Assembly (NCBI RefSeq): GCF_000337495.1
Contig: NZ_AOIS01000028.1
Location: forward strand, 8,740-72,739
Direction of reading: 5' to 3'
Source of the DNA: Haloterrigena salina JCM 13891
GTDB lineage: Archaea > Halobacteriota > Halobacteria > Halobacteriales > Natrialbaceae
DNA length: 64,000 bases
Part shown: piece by piece, positions 50,063 through 57,578 of the stretch
Layout of the letters: each line of letters begins with the position of its first letter
Position numbering within the stretch: the stretch's first letter is position 1
The notes under the pieces: model-generated
Seen by the model: the letters and a program-made list of their open reading frames with translations, nothing else
Databases searched by the model: none
What the model was told of the DNA's origin: nothing
Program-made: the position numbers and the translations under genes

Positions 50063-50638
50063 TCAGGACGGTCGAACCGACCGATGGGAGAACGGCCCGA
50101 CTCTGACGTAGCGGCGGCGCCGCCGCGGGTCGAAGCCGCGGCGCTCGAACAGGGCTCGCGAGGGGCTATTGTCGAGCGCGACTAGCGCCGTCGCGCGCTC
50201 CGCACCCCGTTCCCGAGCGAGTCGGCAGGTCTCGCCGACCAACGCCGTCGCGATGCCGCGGTTGCGGTGGTCGGGATCGACGAAGACGCGCCTGATGTAG
50301 GCCCCCTCGAAGCGCAGTTCCCGCTCGAGGGGATGGATCTCGTGGGTCGCGTCGACGGAGCAAAACAGGTAGCCGCGGGGACGGCCGTCCTCGAGCGCGG
50401 CGACGACGAGTTCGTCGGACTGGAGTTCCTCGATCGGCGCGTCGAGCGCCGCGACCGTCGAGGGGTCGCAGGTCTCGACCGCGTACGCGCTGCGTTGGTC
50501 CCCGCCGTCGGCGGCCGGCGCGTCCTCGAGGTCGGCGACGTACTCGATCAGCTCCGTCGCCGTGATTCCGCGCCGTGCGAGCGCGTCGTAGACGGCGCGA
50601 CCGTACCGATTCCGTGTCAGCCGCCACAGCCGTGGCAT
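50063..50638 (-). CDS. GNAT-family N-acetyltransferase
   Basis: 191 residues. The acetyl-CoA loop is IRRVFVDPDHRNRGIATALV (motif A), followed by RLARERGAERATALVALDNS and ALFERRGFDPRRRRRYVRVG. The N-terminal part contains a helical ITATELIEYVADLEDAPAAD stretch. Substrate unknown. Isolated on the minus strand. Confidence 0.85.
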   Translation of the reverse strand: MPRLWRLTRNRYGRAVYDALARRGITATELIEYVADLEDAPAADGGDQRSAYAVETCDPSTVAALDAPIEELQSDELVVAALEDGRPRGYLFCSVDATHEIHPLERELRFEGAYIRRVFVDPDHRNRGIATALVGETCRLARERGAERATALVALDNSPSRALFERRGFDPRRRRRYVRVGPFSHRSVRPS

Positions 50639-50749
50639 TGCGCGAGCGGTTTCTCGGCCCGCGAGATAAGTATTGGGTCGCCGACACCGGGGCGCCGACG
50701 GTCGCCGGCGCCGAGTACGATTTAATCGCGTTCGAAGGGGGTCGGGGAT

Positions 50750-52408
50750 TCAGTCGAGCGTGTACCAGTCGAACCGTTCGACGGCGTACAGGTACGAGAT
50801 GACGGGCGCGATCAGGCCGGCCACGAGGACGACCCACGCGGCGATCGTGATCCCGCGTGCGGAGATCGACACCGTCGGCCCGGGGACCCACGACGAGACG
50901 GCGACCACGGTCTCGGCAATCAGTTCGGGGGCGTCGGCGTAGAGCACGATCGCGGCGATCGCCGGGAGGACGATCGCCAGGGAATAGACGACGAACGCGG
51001 TCTTGCTCGGCATCACCGCCTCGCGGTTGTTCGTGACCTTGACGCTGCCGAAGCGGGGCGCCGCCGTCCCGATACCCGTCGCAAGCGCGGGCGTCACGAC
51101 GGCGCCGACGGCGGTACCCGCGGCCAGCGCGGCCGTCCGCTCGAGCGAGAGCGGACTGGCGAGACCGAGGGCGAGCGAACCGACGAGGCCGATCGGGCCG
51201 GCGACGAGCGCGCCGGCGACGACCAGCCCGGTAATCGCCTGCCGACCCGACAGCGGCGACGCCACGACGGCGGGCAGCCCGCGGCCCAGATCGCCCAGCG
51301 GGTTGAGCGTGAACAGGGCGCCAGCAGCCCAGGCGAGGTACACTGAGAGGATCACGGCGATGTACGCGGGCACGCGTCCGGTCTGGACGATCTCCTGAAA
51401 GAACGCGATCGAGCCGAACAGCGGGTAGGCGACGTACGCCAGCCGGATCGGCGCTCGCTTCGTCCGTCGGATCGCGGTGACGGCCACCGTTCGGACCGGC
51501 CGCGAGAGGCCGCGACCGAGCAGGGCCGCGAGCCGGTTCGACGACTCCGTCGCGGTCGCCTCTTCCTCCTCGAACCGGGCCGGATCAGCGAACCAGTGGA
51601 CGCCGGCGATGGCGATCGCGGCGGCAAACGCGGCGGCACTGACGGCGACGGCGCCGACGACGCCGCCCAGCATCGCCGTACTCGAGGCGTCGACGTTCGG
51701 GACGGCGGCAAGCAAGATGTGGCCGGGCCAGCCGAGCGGCGTGTCCTGGAGGAGGGAGAACAGCCAGCTCGTGAGCCCGCCAATGCGGTCCGTCGCGAAC
51801 ACCCACAGGTACACGACCCAGAACGCGGCGAACACCACGATGCGGAAGCGGGCGATCGGTTCGTAGACGGTGACGAGATGTCGGACGCTGATGCCGATCA
51901 CGAAACCGATCGGGACGGCGGTTGCGAGGGCGAGGCAGACGAGCAGCGGACCGGCCAGAACGGGCCAGATCGTTCCCGTGCCGTAGGCGAACGCGCCCGA
52001 GAGCACGAGCGACGCGGGCAGGAGCCAGCTCCCGAACAGCAGGATTTCGGCGCCGATGACGCCGATCACGGCGTTTCGAAGGGATGTCGAGGTCAGGAGG
52101 AACTCCGGTTCGTCCGGATCCGCGGCCGTCGAGAACGCGCGGAGCGTCGTGAAGAAGGCCAGGAAGAACCAGATGACGCCGACGCCGCCAGTGACGAGAT
52201 CCGTCGCGAACGCGGCGGTATCCGACGTCACCCCATCGGCGAGTTCCGCGCCCAGCCGCGGGAGCATATAGCCGCCCGCCAGAAGGATCAATCCGCCCAT
52301 GACGAACGCCAGAAACCCCGTCATGAGGAGTTTCGTCGTATCGGACGCGACCGTTCGCACCGTCCGCCGAAACTCCGTTTTGGCGACGAGCGCGGGGATT
52401 CCCGTCAT
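50750..52408 (-). CDS. Polytopic membrane protein, ABC-permease-like
   Basis: 552 residues with 12-14 predicted membrane helices in two halves (for example LLMTGFLAFVMGGLILLAGG, GVIWFFLAFFTTLRAFSTAA, ITGLVVAGALVAGPIGLVGS, FVVYSLAIVLPAIAAIVLYA), with a charged central loop (RFEEEEATATESSNRLAALL). Such proteins often pair with stand-alone ABC ATPases in Halobacteria; the ATPase at 53839 is the nearest candidate but is on the other strand beyond a propeller-like gene. A 16-codon minigene immediately precedes it (TGATG overlap). No known name fits well. Confidence 0.82.
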   Translation of the reverse strand: MTGIPALVAKTEFRRTVRTVASDTTKLLMTGFLAFVMGGLILLAGGYMLPRLGAELADGVTSDTAAFATDLVTGGVGVIWFFLAFFTTLRAFSTAADPDEPEFLLTSTSLRNAVIGVIGAEILLFGSWLLPASLVLSGAFAYGTGTIWPVLAGPLLVCLALATAVPIGFVIGISVRHLVTVYEPIARFRIVVFAAFWVVYLWVFATDRIGGLTSWLFSLLQDTPLGWPGHILLAAVPNVDASSTAMLGGVVGAVAVSAAAFAAAIAIAGVHWFADPARFEEEEATATESSNRLAALLGRGLSRPVRTVAVTAIRRTKRAPIRLAYVAYPLFGSIAFFQEIVQTGRVPAYIAVILSVYLAWAAGALFTLNPLGDLGRGLPAVVASPLSGRQAITGLVVAGALVAGPIGLVGSLALGLASPLSLERTAALAAGTAVGAVVTPALATGIGTAAPRFGSVKVTNNREAVMPSKTAFVVYSLAIVLPAIAAIVLYADAPELIAETVVAVSSWVPGPTVSISARGITIAAWVVLVAGLIAPVISYLYAVERFDWYTLD

Positions 52409-52458
52409 CAGCGATCGCCTCCGTTCTCGTCTCGACGTGTCGTCGTTGCGGGGGCCAT
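52408..52458 (-). CDS. 16-codon minigene coupled to the membrane protein gene
   Basis: ATG at 52458 encodes MAPATTTRRDENGGDR and its TGA shares the A of the downstream ATG (TGATG) in a different frame. A minus-strand TATTTA at 52484-52489 is centred about 28 bases upstream, placing the transcript 5' end at this ATG. The small ORF is therefore the expected first start on a leaderless mRNA, and the membrane protein would be translated by coupling. The peptide may be a leader with no function of its own. Confidence 0.45.
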   Translation of the reverse strand: MAPATTTRRDENGGDR

Positions 52459-52483
52459 GGTCGAAACCGCGTGCCGTATCCAG

Positions 52484-52489
52484 TAAATA
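52484..52489 (-). promoter_or_regulatory. TATA box of the minigene/membrane-protein transcript
   Basis: Minus-strand TATTTA in CTATTTACTGG, centred about 28 bases before the minigene ATG. Confidence 0.55.
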
Positions 52490-52609
52490 GTTCGGATATT
52501 GTCATGCGGACGGACGTCGATCGAGCGCGTTGCCGCCCTCGTTTAGTCTACCGAGTTGGAACGTCTCGGGTCCTTATAGGCCCTCGAGCGCTACTCCGGG
52601 TCGCGACCC

Positions 52610-53773
52610 ATGACCGACCAGACCAGACGCGACGTGCTTCGGCTCGCGACCGCATCGGCGACCGCCGGTGTCCTTCCGTTCGGTTCGACGGCCGCCGCGC
52701 AATCGGACGACAGCGAGTGGGAACGGGTCGAATCGCCGACCGGAAAGGCGTTAAACGACGCCGTCGATACCGCGGCGGGACCGTTCGCAGCCGGGGCCGA
52801 CGGAAACGTCATCGCCCGCCGCGAGGACGGCTGGCAGACGGTCGTGGCGTACGGCCCGCAGGCCCGGAGCCGTCGTTTGACCGGAATCGATGCCACCGAC
52901 GACGGCCGAGCGGTCTGGTTCGTCGGCGGCAGCGGCGTCATCGGCGAGTATGACGTCGAGACGCGGACGCTGACTAACTACTCCGCGCCGAAGGGGAAGA
53001 CCAGCACCTGGGAGGACTGCGCCGTGCGGGGGACCGCCGGCGAGAACGAGCGGGTGTACTTCGTCAACGGCTCCGGCGAACTGCTCGTCGGCGTCCGTCA
53101 GGACAGCGGTGCGATGCAGTACGAGGAGGTGATCAAACCCGGCGGCGGCTCGACGATTCCAGGGATCGACTTCCACGCAAGGGAGGCGGGCCACGTCTGT
53201 ACCACGAGCCAGTTCGTCGGGGAGACTGCCGACGGCGGCGAGACGTGGGAGCGGATCGGCATCGACTTCGCCGGCGGCGCGTTCTTCGATCTGGCGAGTC
53301 AGGGCCAGCAGGACGTGAACGTCGCCGCCGGCTCCGGCATCGTCTATCGCTACGACGGCTTCCGCTGGACGCCCCACGTCGTCGACGACAAGCGACGGGC
53401 GATCCGGGCCGTCGACCGCGACGGAACCGACGGACTCGCGGCCGGCGACGGCGGGACGGTCTACGAGCGTCGGTCCGCCGGTCAGTGGCGCCAGCACGAA
53501 ACGAGCGTCGAATCGAAACTCGACGGCGTCGCGACGGGGTCATCGTACGACGTCGCGGTCGGCGACGACGGGACGATCCTCGAACGGCGAGTCGAGGGAA
53601 CCGGATCTGGCAGCGACGAATCCGGCACCGAGAGTGGAAACGAGACGAACGAGACGTCCCAGGCGAGCGTGACGACAGTCGACGCCGCGACCCTTTCGCT
53701 CGACGACGCCGAACGGCTCTCTGTCGAGAACTACGTCGAGGGCGAGTGGATGACGCCGGGACAGGTGCAGTAA
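52610..53773 (+). CDS. Tat-exported beta-propeller-like protein (YCF48/BNR-type repeats)
   Basis: 387 residues. Signal peptide MTDQTRRDVLRLATASATAG with twin Arg and an AAA cleavage-like site, no lipobox. The mature part has about five repeats of a WERV/GxDG pattern (NDAVDTAAGPFAAGADGNVI, LTGIDATDDGRAVWFVGGSG, IRAVDRDGTDGLAAGDGGTV, LDGVATGSSYDVAVGDDGTI), as in photosynthesis-assembly YCF48 or BNR propellers. A Ser/Gly/Glu linker (ESGNETNETSQ) and a short C-terminal domain follow. Probably an extracellular or membrane-facing scaffold; partner unknown. Flanked by the membrane protein and the ABC ATPase. Confidence 0.82.
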   Translation: MTDQTRRDVLRLATASATAGVLPFGSTAAAQSDDSEWERVESPTGKALNDAVDTAAGPFAAGADGNVIARREDGWQTVVAYGPQARSRRLTGIDATDDGRAVWFVGGSGVIGEYDVETRTLTNYSAPKGKTSTWEDCAVRGTAGENERVYFVNGSGELLVGVRQDSGAMQYEEVIKPGGGSTIPGIDFHAREAGHVCTTSQFVGETADGGETWERIGIDFAGGAFFDLASQGQQDVNVAAGSGIVYRYDGFRWTPHVVDDKRRAIRAVDRDGTDGLAAGDGGTVYERRSAGQWRQHETSVESKLDGVATGSSYDVAVGDDGTILERRVEGTGSGSDESGTESGNETNETSQASVTTVDAATLSLDDAERLSVENYVEGEWMTPGQVQ

Positions 53774-53809
53774 CGGCGCGCCAGTCGCGGCCGCGATAAA
53801 TGACACACC

Positions 53810-53814
53810 TTTAA
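53810..53814 (+). promoter_or_regulatory. TATA box of the ABC ATPase gene
   Basis: TTTAA in CACCTTTAACTC lies 25-29 bases before the ATG at 53839, indicating a leaderless transcript separate from the propeller gene upstream. Confidence 0.55.
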
Positions 53815-53838
53815 CTCTATCCGGACGAAGAATCAATC

Positions 53839-54624
53839 ATGAACCCCGCTGACGTCCCCGCGATCGAGACCGACGGGTTAACCAAACGATACGGGGAGAC
53901 GACCGCCGTCTCCGACCTGACGATGGACGTCGACCGCGGGACGGTCTACGGCTTTCTCGGCCCGAACGGGGCCGGGAAGACCACGACGATGCGGATGCTG
54001 ACGACGCTCACCAGACCGACGTCGGGGACGGCCCGCGTCGCCGGCCAGCCGATCACCGATCGCAACGCCGTTACGCCCCACATCGGCTACCTCCCCGAGG
54101 AGCCGCCGATCTACGACGAACTCACCGGCCGCGAGCAACTCGAGTACGCCGCCGGACTCCGCGATCTGCCGGAAGCCGAGTCGTCCGAGCGGATCGAGTC
54201 GATGCTCGAGCGGTTCGACCTGCGCGAGGACGCCGGTCGGCGGATCGAGGGCTACTCGAAGGGGATGCGCCAGAAGGTCGGCGTCATTCAGGCCGTGTTG
54301 CACCAACCGGCCGTCGCCTTCCTCGACGAACCGACCAGCGGACTCGATCCCCGCGCGGCCCGGACGATGCGGGAGACGATCGCCGATCTGGCCGACCAGG
54401 AGATGACGATCTTCCTCTCGACGCACATCCTCCCCGTCGTCGACGAACTGGCCGACGAGATCGGCGTCCTCCACAAGGGCAAACTGGTCGCACAGGGCGA
54501 TCCTGAAGAGCTGAAATCCCGCGCGGAGACCGGCGAGGCCCGGAGTCTCGAGGAGGCGTTCCTCGAGGTGACCCAGGAGACGCCCGAGGCCGAGGAGCGG
54601 TCGGCGGAGCCGTCGCTCGAGTAG
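53839..54624 (+). CDS. ABC transporter ATP-binding protein
   Basis: 261 residues. Walker A GPNGAGKT at 41-48, Q-loop region after TLTRPTSG, signature YSKGMRQK near 138-145, Walker B VAFLDEPTSGLDP near 158-170 and the H-loop in IFLSTHILPVVDE. The DrrA/CcmA-like type is typical of ABC-2 exporters. The transmembrane partner is not encoded beside it on the same strand; the 552-residue membrane protein at 50750 or the 299-residue one downstream are candidates (inference). Confidence 0.93.
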   Translation: MNPADVPAIETDGLTKRYGETTAVSDLTMDVDRGTVYGFLGPNGAGKTTTMRMLTTLTRPTSGTARVAGQPITDRNAVTPHIGYLPEEPPIYDELTGREQLEYAAGLRDLPEAESSERIESMLERFDLREDAGRRIEGYSKGMRQKVGVIQAVLHQPAVAFLDEPTSGLDPRAARTMRETIADLADQEMTIFLSTHILPVVDELADEIGVLHKGKLVAQGDPEELKSRAETGEARSLEEAFLEVTQETPEAEERSAEPSLE

Positions 54625-54697
54625 TCTCGTGCGAACGTTCCGGCCCCATCCATCAATACATTAATGGTTCCTCGAGTGGTATAATTACAGTGACACC

Positions 54698-55597
54698 ATG
54701 CACCCGATCCGCGCCCTCCACGCTCTCCGCGATGGTGTGACCGACGACTCGCTGCGGGTCGCGATTCTCGTCGGCCTCGCGACGGTCCCGTTCACCGTCG
54801 CCCTCTCCTGGGATCCGATTGCGAACGAGATCATCGCCGGCGGCTCCGTTTCGGGTACGCCGCTCTTGCTAGCCGGATTGCTCGTCGGCTACTACTACAG
54901 CGATCGAGAAACGGAGAGTCGTCGCGCAGGTATCTGGACCGGTCTCGCCGCCTCGATCGCGGCGGTGCTAGTCTTCGGCGCTAATACGGTCGCGACGATC
55001 GTCTCCGAACCGTCGCAATGGGCTGTCGTCGCCGTGATCGGGACGCCGTTCGTCCTCGCTCTCGGCGTCGGATTCGTCGTTCTGTTCTCGATGTTCGCCG
55101 CGCAGTTTGCCGACTGGGTGACGACGAGACTCCGGCGAGCGCACCGAGCCCCGGACGTATCCGACGACGGCGGGTCGCCCGTCCCCGATCCGAAGTGGCG
55201 GAAGATCCTCGCCGCGTACGTTCTCGTCGCACCGCCCGTAGTGGGCTCCGTTCTCCTCGAGGTTCCCGCCGGCGGTGTCGGATTCGCCCTCACGGTGCTC
55301 GGGCTTCTGGTTCTGGTTCCCCTGTCGGTAGTCGCTCTCGGTGCGCTTTTCGCCGATGCGACCGCTCCCCGTCGTTCGAGAGTGGAATGGGTGCCGAACG
55401 CGCTGGCGTACGTCGGCGCGCCGATCGGAACGTACGCGCTCGTCTACGCGGTGGCGGCGCTCCGCGGATCGGGTCATCCCGACGGCTACGCCATCTACGC
55501 GTTCATCGGCGTCCTCTGGATCGCGGCCGTCGTCTACCTCTTCAATCGACGCCGGTACTTCGACGGCGGCGGCTCGGCGGTCCGCCAACTGGGATGA
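54698..55597 (+). CDS. Polytopic membrane protein of unknown function
   Basis: 299 residues with about eight membrane segments (VAILVGLATVPFTVALSWDP, GTPLLLAGLLVGYYYSDRET, AASIAAVLVFGANTVATIVS, AVVAVIGTPFVLALGVGFVV, ILAAYVLVAPPVVGSVLLEV, FALTVLGLLVLVPLSVVALG, IYAFIGVLWIAAVVYLFNRR). No family recognised. AT-rich DNA just upstream (CAATACATTAATGG and GGTATAATTAC at about 54655-54688) gives TATA candidates, the nearer at about 17 bases. It may be a membrane partner of the ATPase 73 bases upstream. Confidence 0.7.
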   Translation: MHPIRALHALRDGVTDDSLRVAILVGLATVPFTVALSWDPIANEIIAGGSVSGTPLLLAGLLVGYYYSDRETESRRAGIWTGLAASIAAVLVFGANTVATIVSEPSQWAVVAVIGTPFVLALGVGFVVLFSMFAAQFADWVTTRLRRAHRAPDVSDDGGSPVPDPKWRKILAAYVLVAPPVVGSVLLEVPAGGVGFALTVLGLLVLVPLSVVALGALFADATAPRRSRVEWVPNALAYVGAPIGTYALVYAVAALRGSGHPDGYAIYAFIGVLWIAAVVYLFNRRRYFDGGGSAVRQLG

Positions 55598-55690
55598 ACC
55601 GGGAGCGGTCGACGCCGTTTCGGTGGTCCAAGCGGCGACTGCTGCGGTAACGGCGGCGATGACGCTGCGATGACGACGTGACCGTCGGAG

Positions 55691-56062
55691 TTAGGGGTCG
55701 AAGACGTCCCGTTGAAGTCCCTCGCGAACGGGCTCGTGTTCCTCGTCCGTCGGCGGCGGCGCCGTAACTAACAGCGCCTCGAGTCGGTCCTCGTCGGCAG
55801 CGCGTACGCCGCGGGCGACGTCGGCCGGAACGACGACGACGTCGCCCGGTTCGACGTCGTGTTCGGCGTCGCCCTCGCGGACGACTCCGCGTCCGGACCG
55901 GACGCAGATCGCCACGTCGCTACCCGGCGCGTGGACCGGAATGAACTGTCCCGGCTCGAAGTAGCCGAGGACGACCTTCATCCGATCGCTCCGGAAGACC
56001 GGCACGGTGCTGAATCGCTCCTCCTCGTACGTCCGTTCGGTGTCGAAGTCCGTTGCTGGCAT
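55691..56062 (-). CDS. Single-domain cupin protein
   Basis: 123 residues. The cupin barrel is seen in VVLGYFEPGQFIPVHAPGSD, AICVRSGRGVVREGDAEHDV and EPGDVVVVPADVARGVRAAD. The first metal motif G(x)5HxH is reduced to VHAPG, so metal binding may be partial or lost. Small-molecule binding or an isomerase/dioxygenase role is possible. Divergent from the exported nuclease gene across a palindrome-rich gap. Confidence 0.85.
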   Translation of the reverse strand: MPATDFDTERTYEEERFSTVPVFRSDRMKVVLGYFEPGQFIPVHAPGSDVAICVRSGRGVVREGDAEHDVEPGDVVVVPADVARGVRAADEDRLEALLVTAPPPTDEEHEPVREGLQRDVFDP

Positions 56063-56373
56063 CGGTGATTGTCCTCCGGCGGCTCCCGAAATTACGCGTA
56101 CGGAAGCGTAAACAGGCTGAACGGGTCGCCTTTCTCCCGAACGTGTTAGCCCGTCGCGATCGGAAGGGAACGTTCGATCGATCGTCGGTCGTCTCGTCCG
56201 GATGAACGCGGATGCGAAGTTCGCATCCGCTGGCGTCTCCGCCGCGAGAGAACCGGCGCAACGATCTCTCGCGGTCAGCTATTCCAGTAACGTACCCATA
56301 CAGAAACAAATTTTAGTAGATATAGATAAAATATTAAATGTAAAACGGTCGTCGGATGACCAGTCGTTGACGC
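56063..56373. other. Divergent intergenic region with two strong hairpins and an AT-rich promoter
   Basis: 311 bases. It carries perfect inverted repeats at 56208-56230 and 56242-56274 and then an AT-rich run (56309-56345) with TATA-like ATAAAATATTAAATG before the ATG at 56374. No coding frame is supported. Confidence 0.5.
56208..56274. repeat. Two adjacent perfect inverted repeats
   Basis: GCGGATGCGAA-G-TTCGCATCCGC (56208-56230, 11-bp arms, 1-base centre) and CCGCGAGAGA/TCTCTCGCGG (56242-56274, 10-bp arms, 13-base loop). They lie between the divergent cupin and nuclease genes. Confidence 0.7.
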
Positions 56374-57465
56374 ATGACTGACAGCGCGGATCTTCCGACG
56401 TTTCGACGGCGAACGGCACTGAAAGCCGGCGCGACCGGCCTCGGCGGCGCACTGCTCGGCGCGGCGGGCGCTTCGAAACCCGTTCGGGCGGCGTCCGAGT
56501 CCTATCGATTCCTCTGGGTGAACGCGTGGCTCACCGACGGCATGGAGGGCGTCGCGGGTCTCCCCTTTAACGTCGCGGCGAAACCGCAGTACCAGGAGCG
56601 GGCGAGCGAACTCGGCAGGCGACTCGGCGCGGAGGGCTACGACGTCGTCGGACTTTGCGAAGTGTTCAACGACGAGCAGGAGACGGTCGAAGCCGAGTAC
56701 GTCGACGGTGCCGGCACCGGGACGGCGATCCCGGGTCCCGGACCTGACGGCGGCGAGAAGGGTGCGGGACTGCTGGATCTGGTCGCGGGCGTCACCGTGA
56801 CCGACCACGCAACGCTCGAGTACGACGCCGAACCGAGCGACCATCTGACCTACGTCGACGCCCACGTCGGAAAGGGGGCGAACTACGTCGAACTCGATCT
56901 CGGCCCCGGAAAGGTCGATCTGTTTACGACGCATCTGGTGTCCGGCTCGCTCCTGCCGTGGACCGACGGCGGCGACGAGGACATCCCGGCGCTCCGAGGC
57001 CAGCAACTCGAGGAACTGGGCGCGTTCGTCGCCGAGCAGACAAGTCCGGAGAACGTGACCCTCGTCGCGGGCGATTTCAATATCGCGCCGGACGGCGCGG
57101 CGGCCGACGCCCTCGAGTCGTTCGCGTCGACCGCCGGGCTGTCCGACGCGTGGCTCGACCACGGGCGCGGACCGGGCGGCACGAACGACGACGCGATCAT
57201 CGACGGCTGCGCCTTCGACCCGAGCGGTGCGCCGCCGGCGTACTGCCCCAGCGACGACGCTGGCGAGCGAATCGACTACGTCTTCCTCGAGGAGCCGACG
57301 GCCGACCACGAGCTGGACCTGCGCGTCGACGCACTCGAGCGCCGCGTGTTCTGGCGGGAACTCGCGCCGCCGGAGCAGTTTTACGCGGACGATAACGGCG
57401 AGGTGCCGAACTACCTGACCGATCACGTCGGGCTGGACCTGTCGCTGACGGCGACGAACGCGTGA
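56374..57465 (+). CDS. Exported endonuclease/exonuclease/phosphatase (EEP) family protein
   Basis: 363 residues. The signal peptide contains RRRTALKAGATGLGGALLGA with an AxA-like cleavage site, suggesting Tat export. EEP motifs are in order: VVGLCEVF (metal Glu), LFTTHLVSGS, LVAGDFNIAPD, ERIDYVFLEE and C-terminal YLTDHVGLDLS with the catalytic Asp-His. All key residues are present. It could be an extracellular nuclease, phosphodiesterase or sphingomyelinase-like enzyme; substrate undetermined. Its AT-rich promoter lies in the gap divergent to the cupin gene. Confidence 0.88.
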   Translation: MTDSADLPTFRRRTALKAGATGLGGALLGAAGASKPVRAASESYRFLWVNAWLTDGMEGVAGLPFNVAAKPQYQERASELGRRLGAEGYDVVGLCEVFNDEQETVEAEYVDGAGTGTAIPGPGPDGGEKGAGLLDLVAGVTVTDHATLEYDAEPSDHLTYVDAHVGKGANYVELDLGPGKVDLFTTHLVSGSLLPWTDGGDEDIPALRGQQLEELGAFVAEQTSPENVTLVAGDFNIAPDGAAADALESFASTAGLSDAWLDHGRGPGGTNDDAIIDGCAFDPSGAPPAYCPSDDAGERIDYVFLEEPTADHELDLRVDALERRVFWRELAPPEQFYADDNGEVPNYLTDHVGLDLSLTATNA

Positions 57466-57578
57466 GGCGCTGCCCGGTCCGCTCGGTCGCGAGATCCGAC
57501 CGCGATCCGACCGAGACGCGACCGCGATTCGAGAGCGGAGTCCGACATTCCTAAGCGCGCGGACTCTGTGGTTCGGGT

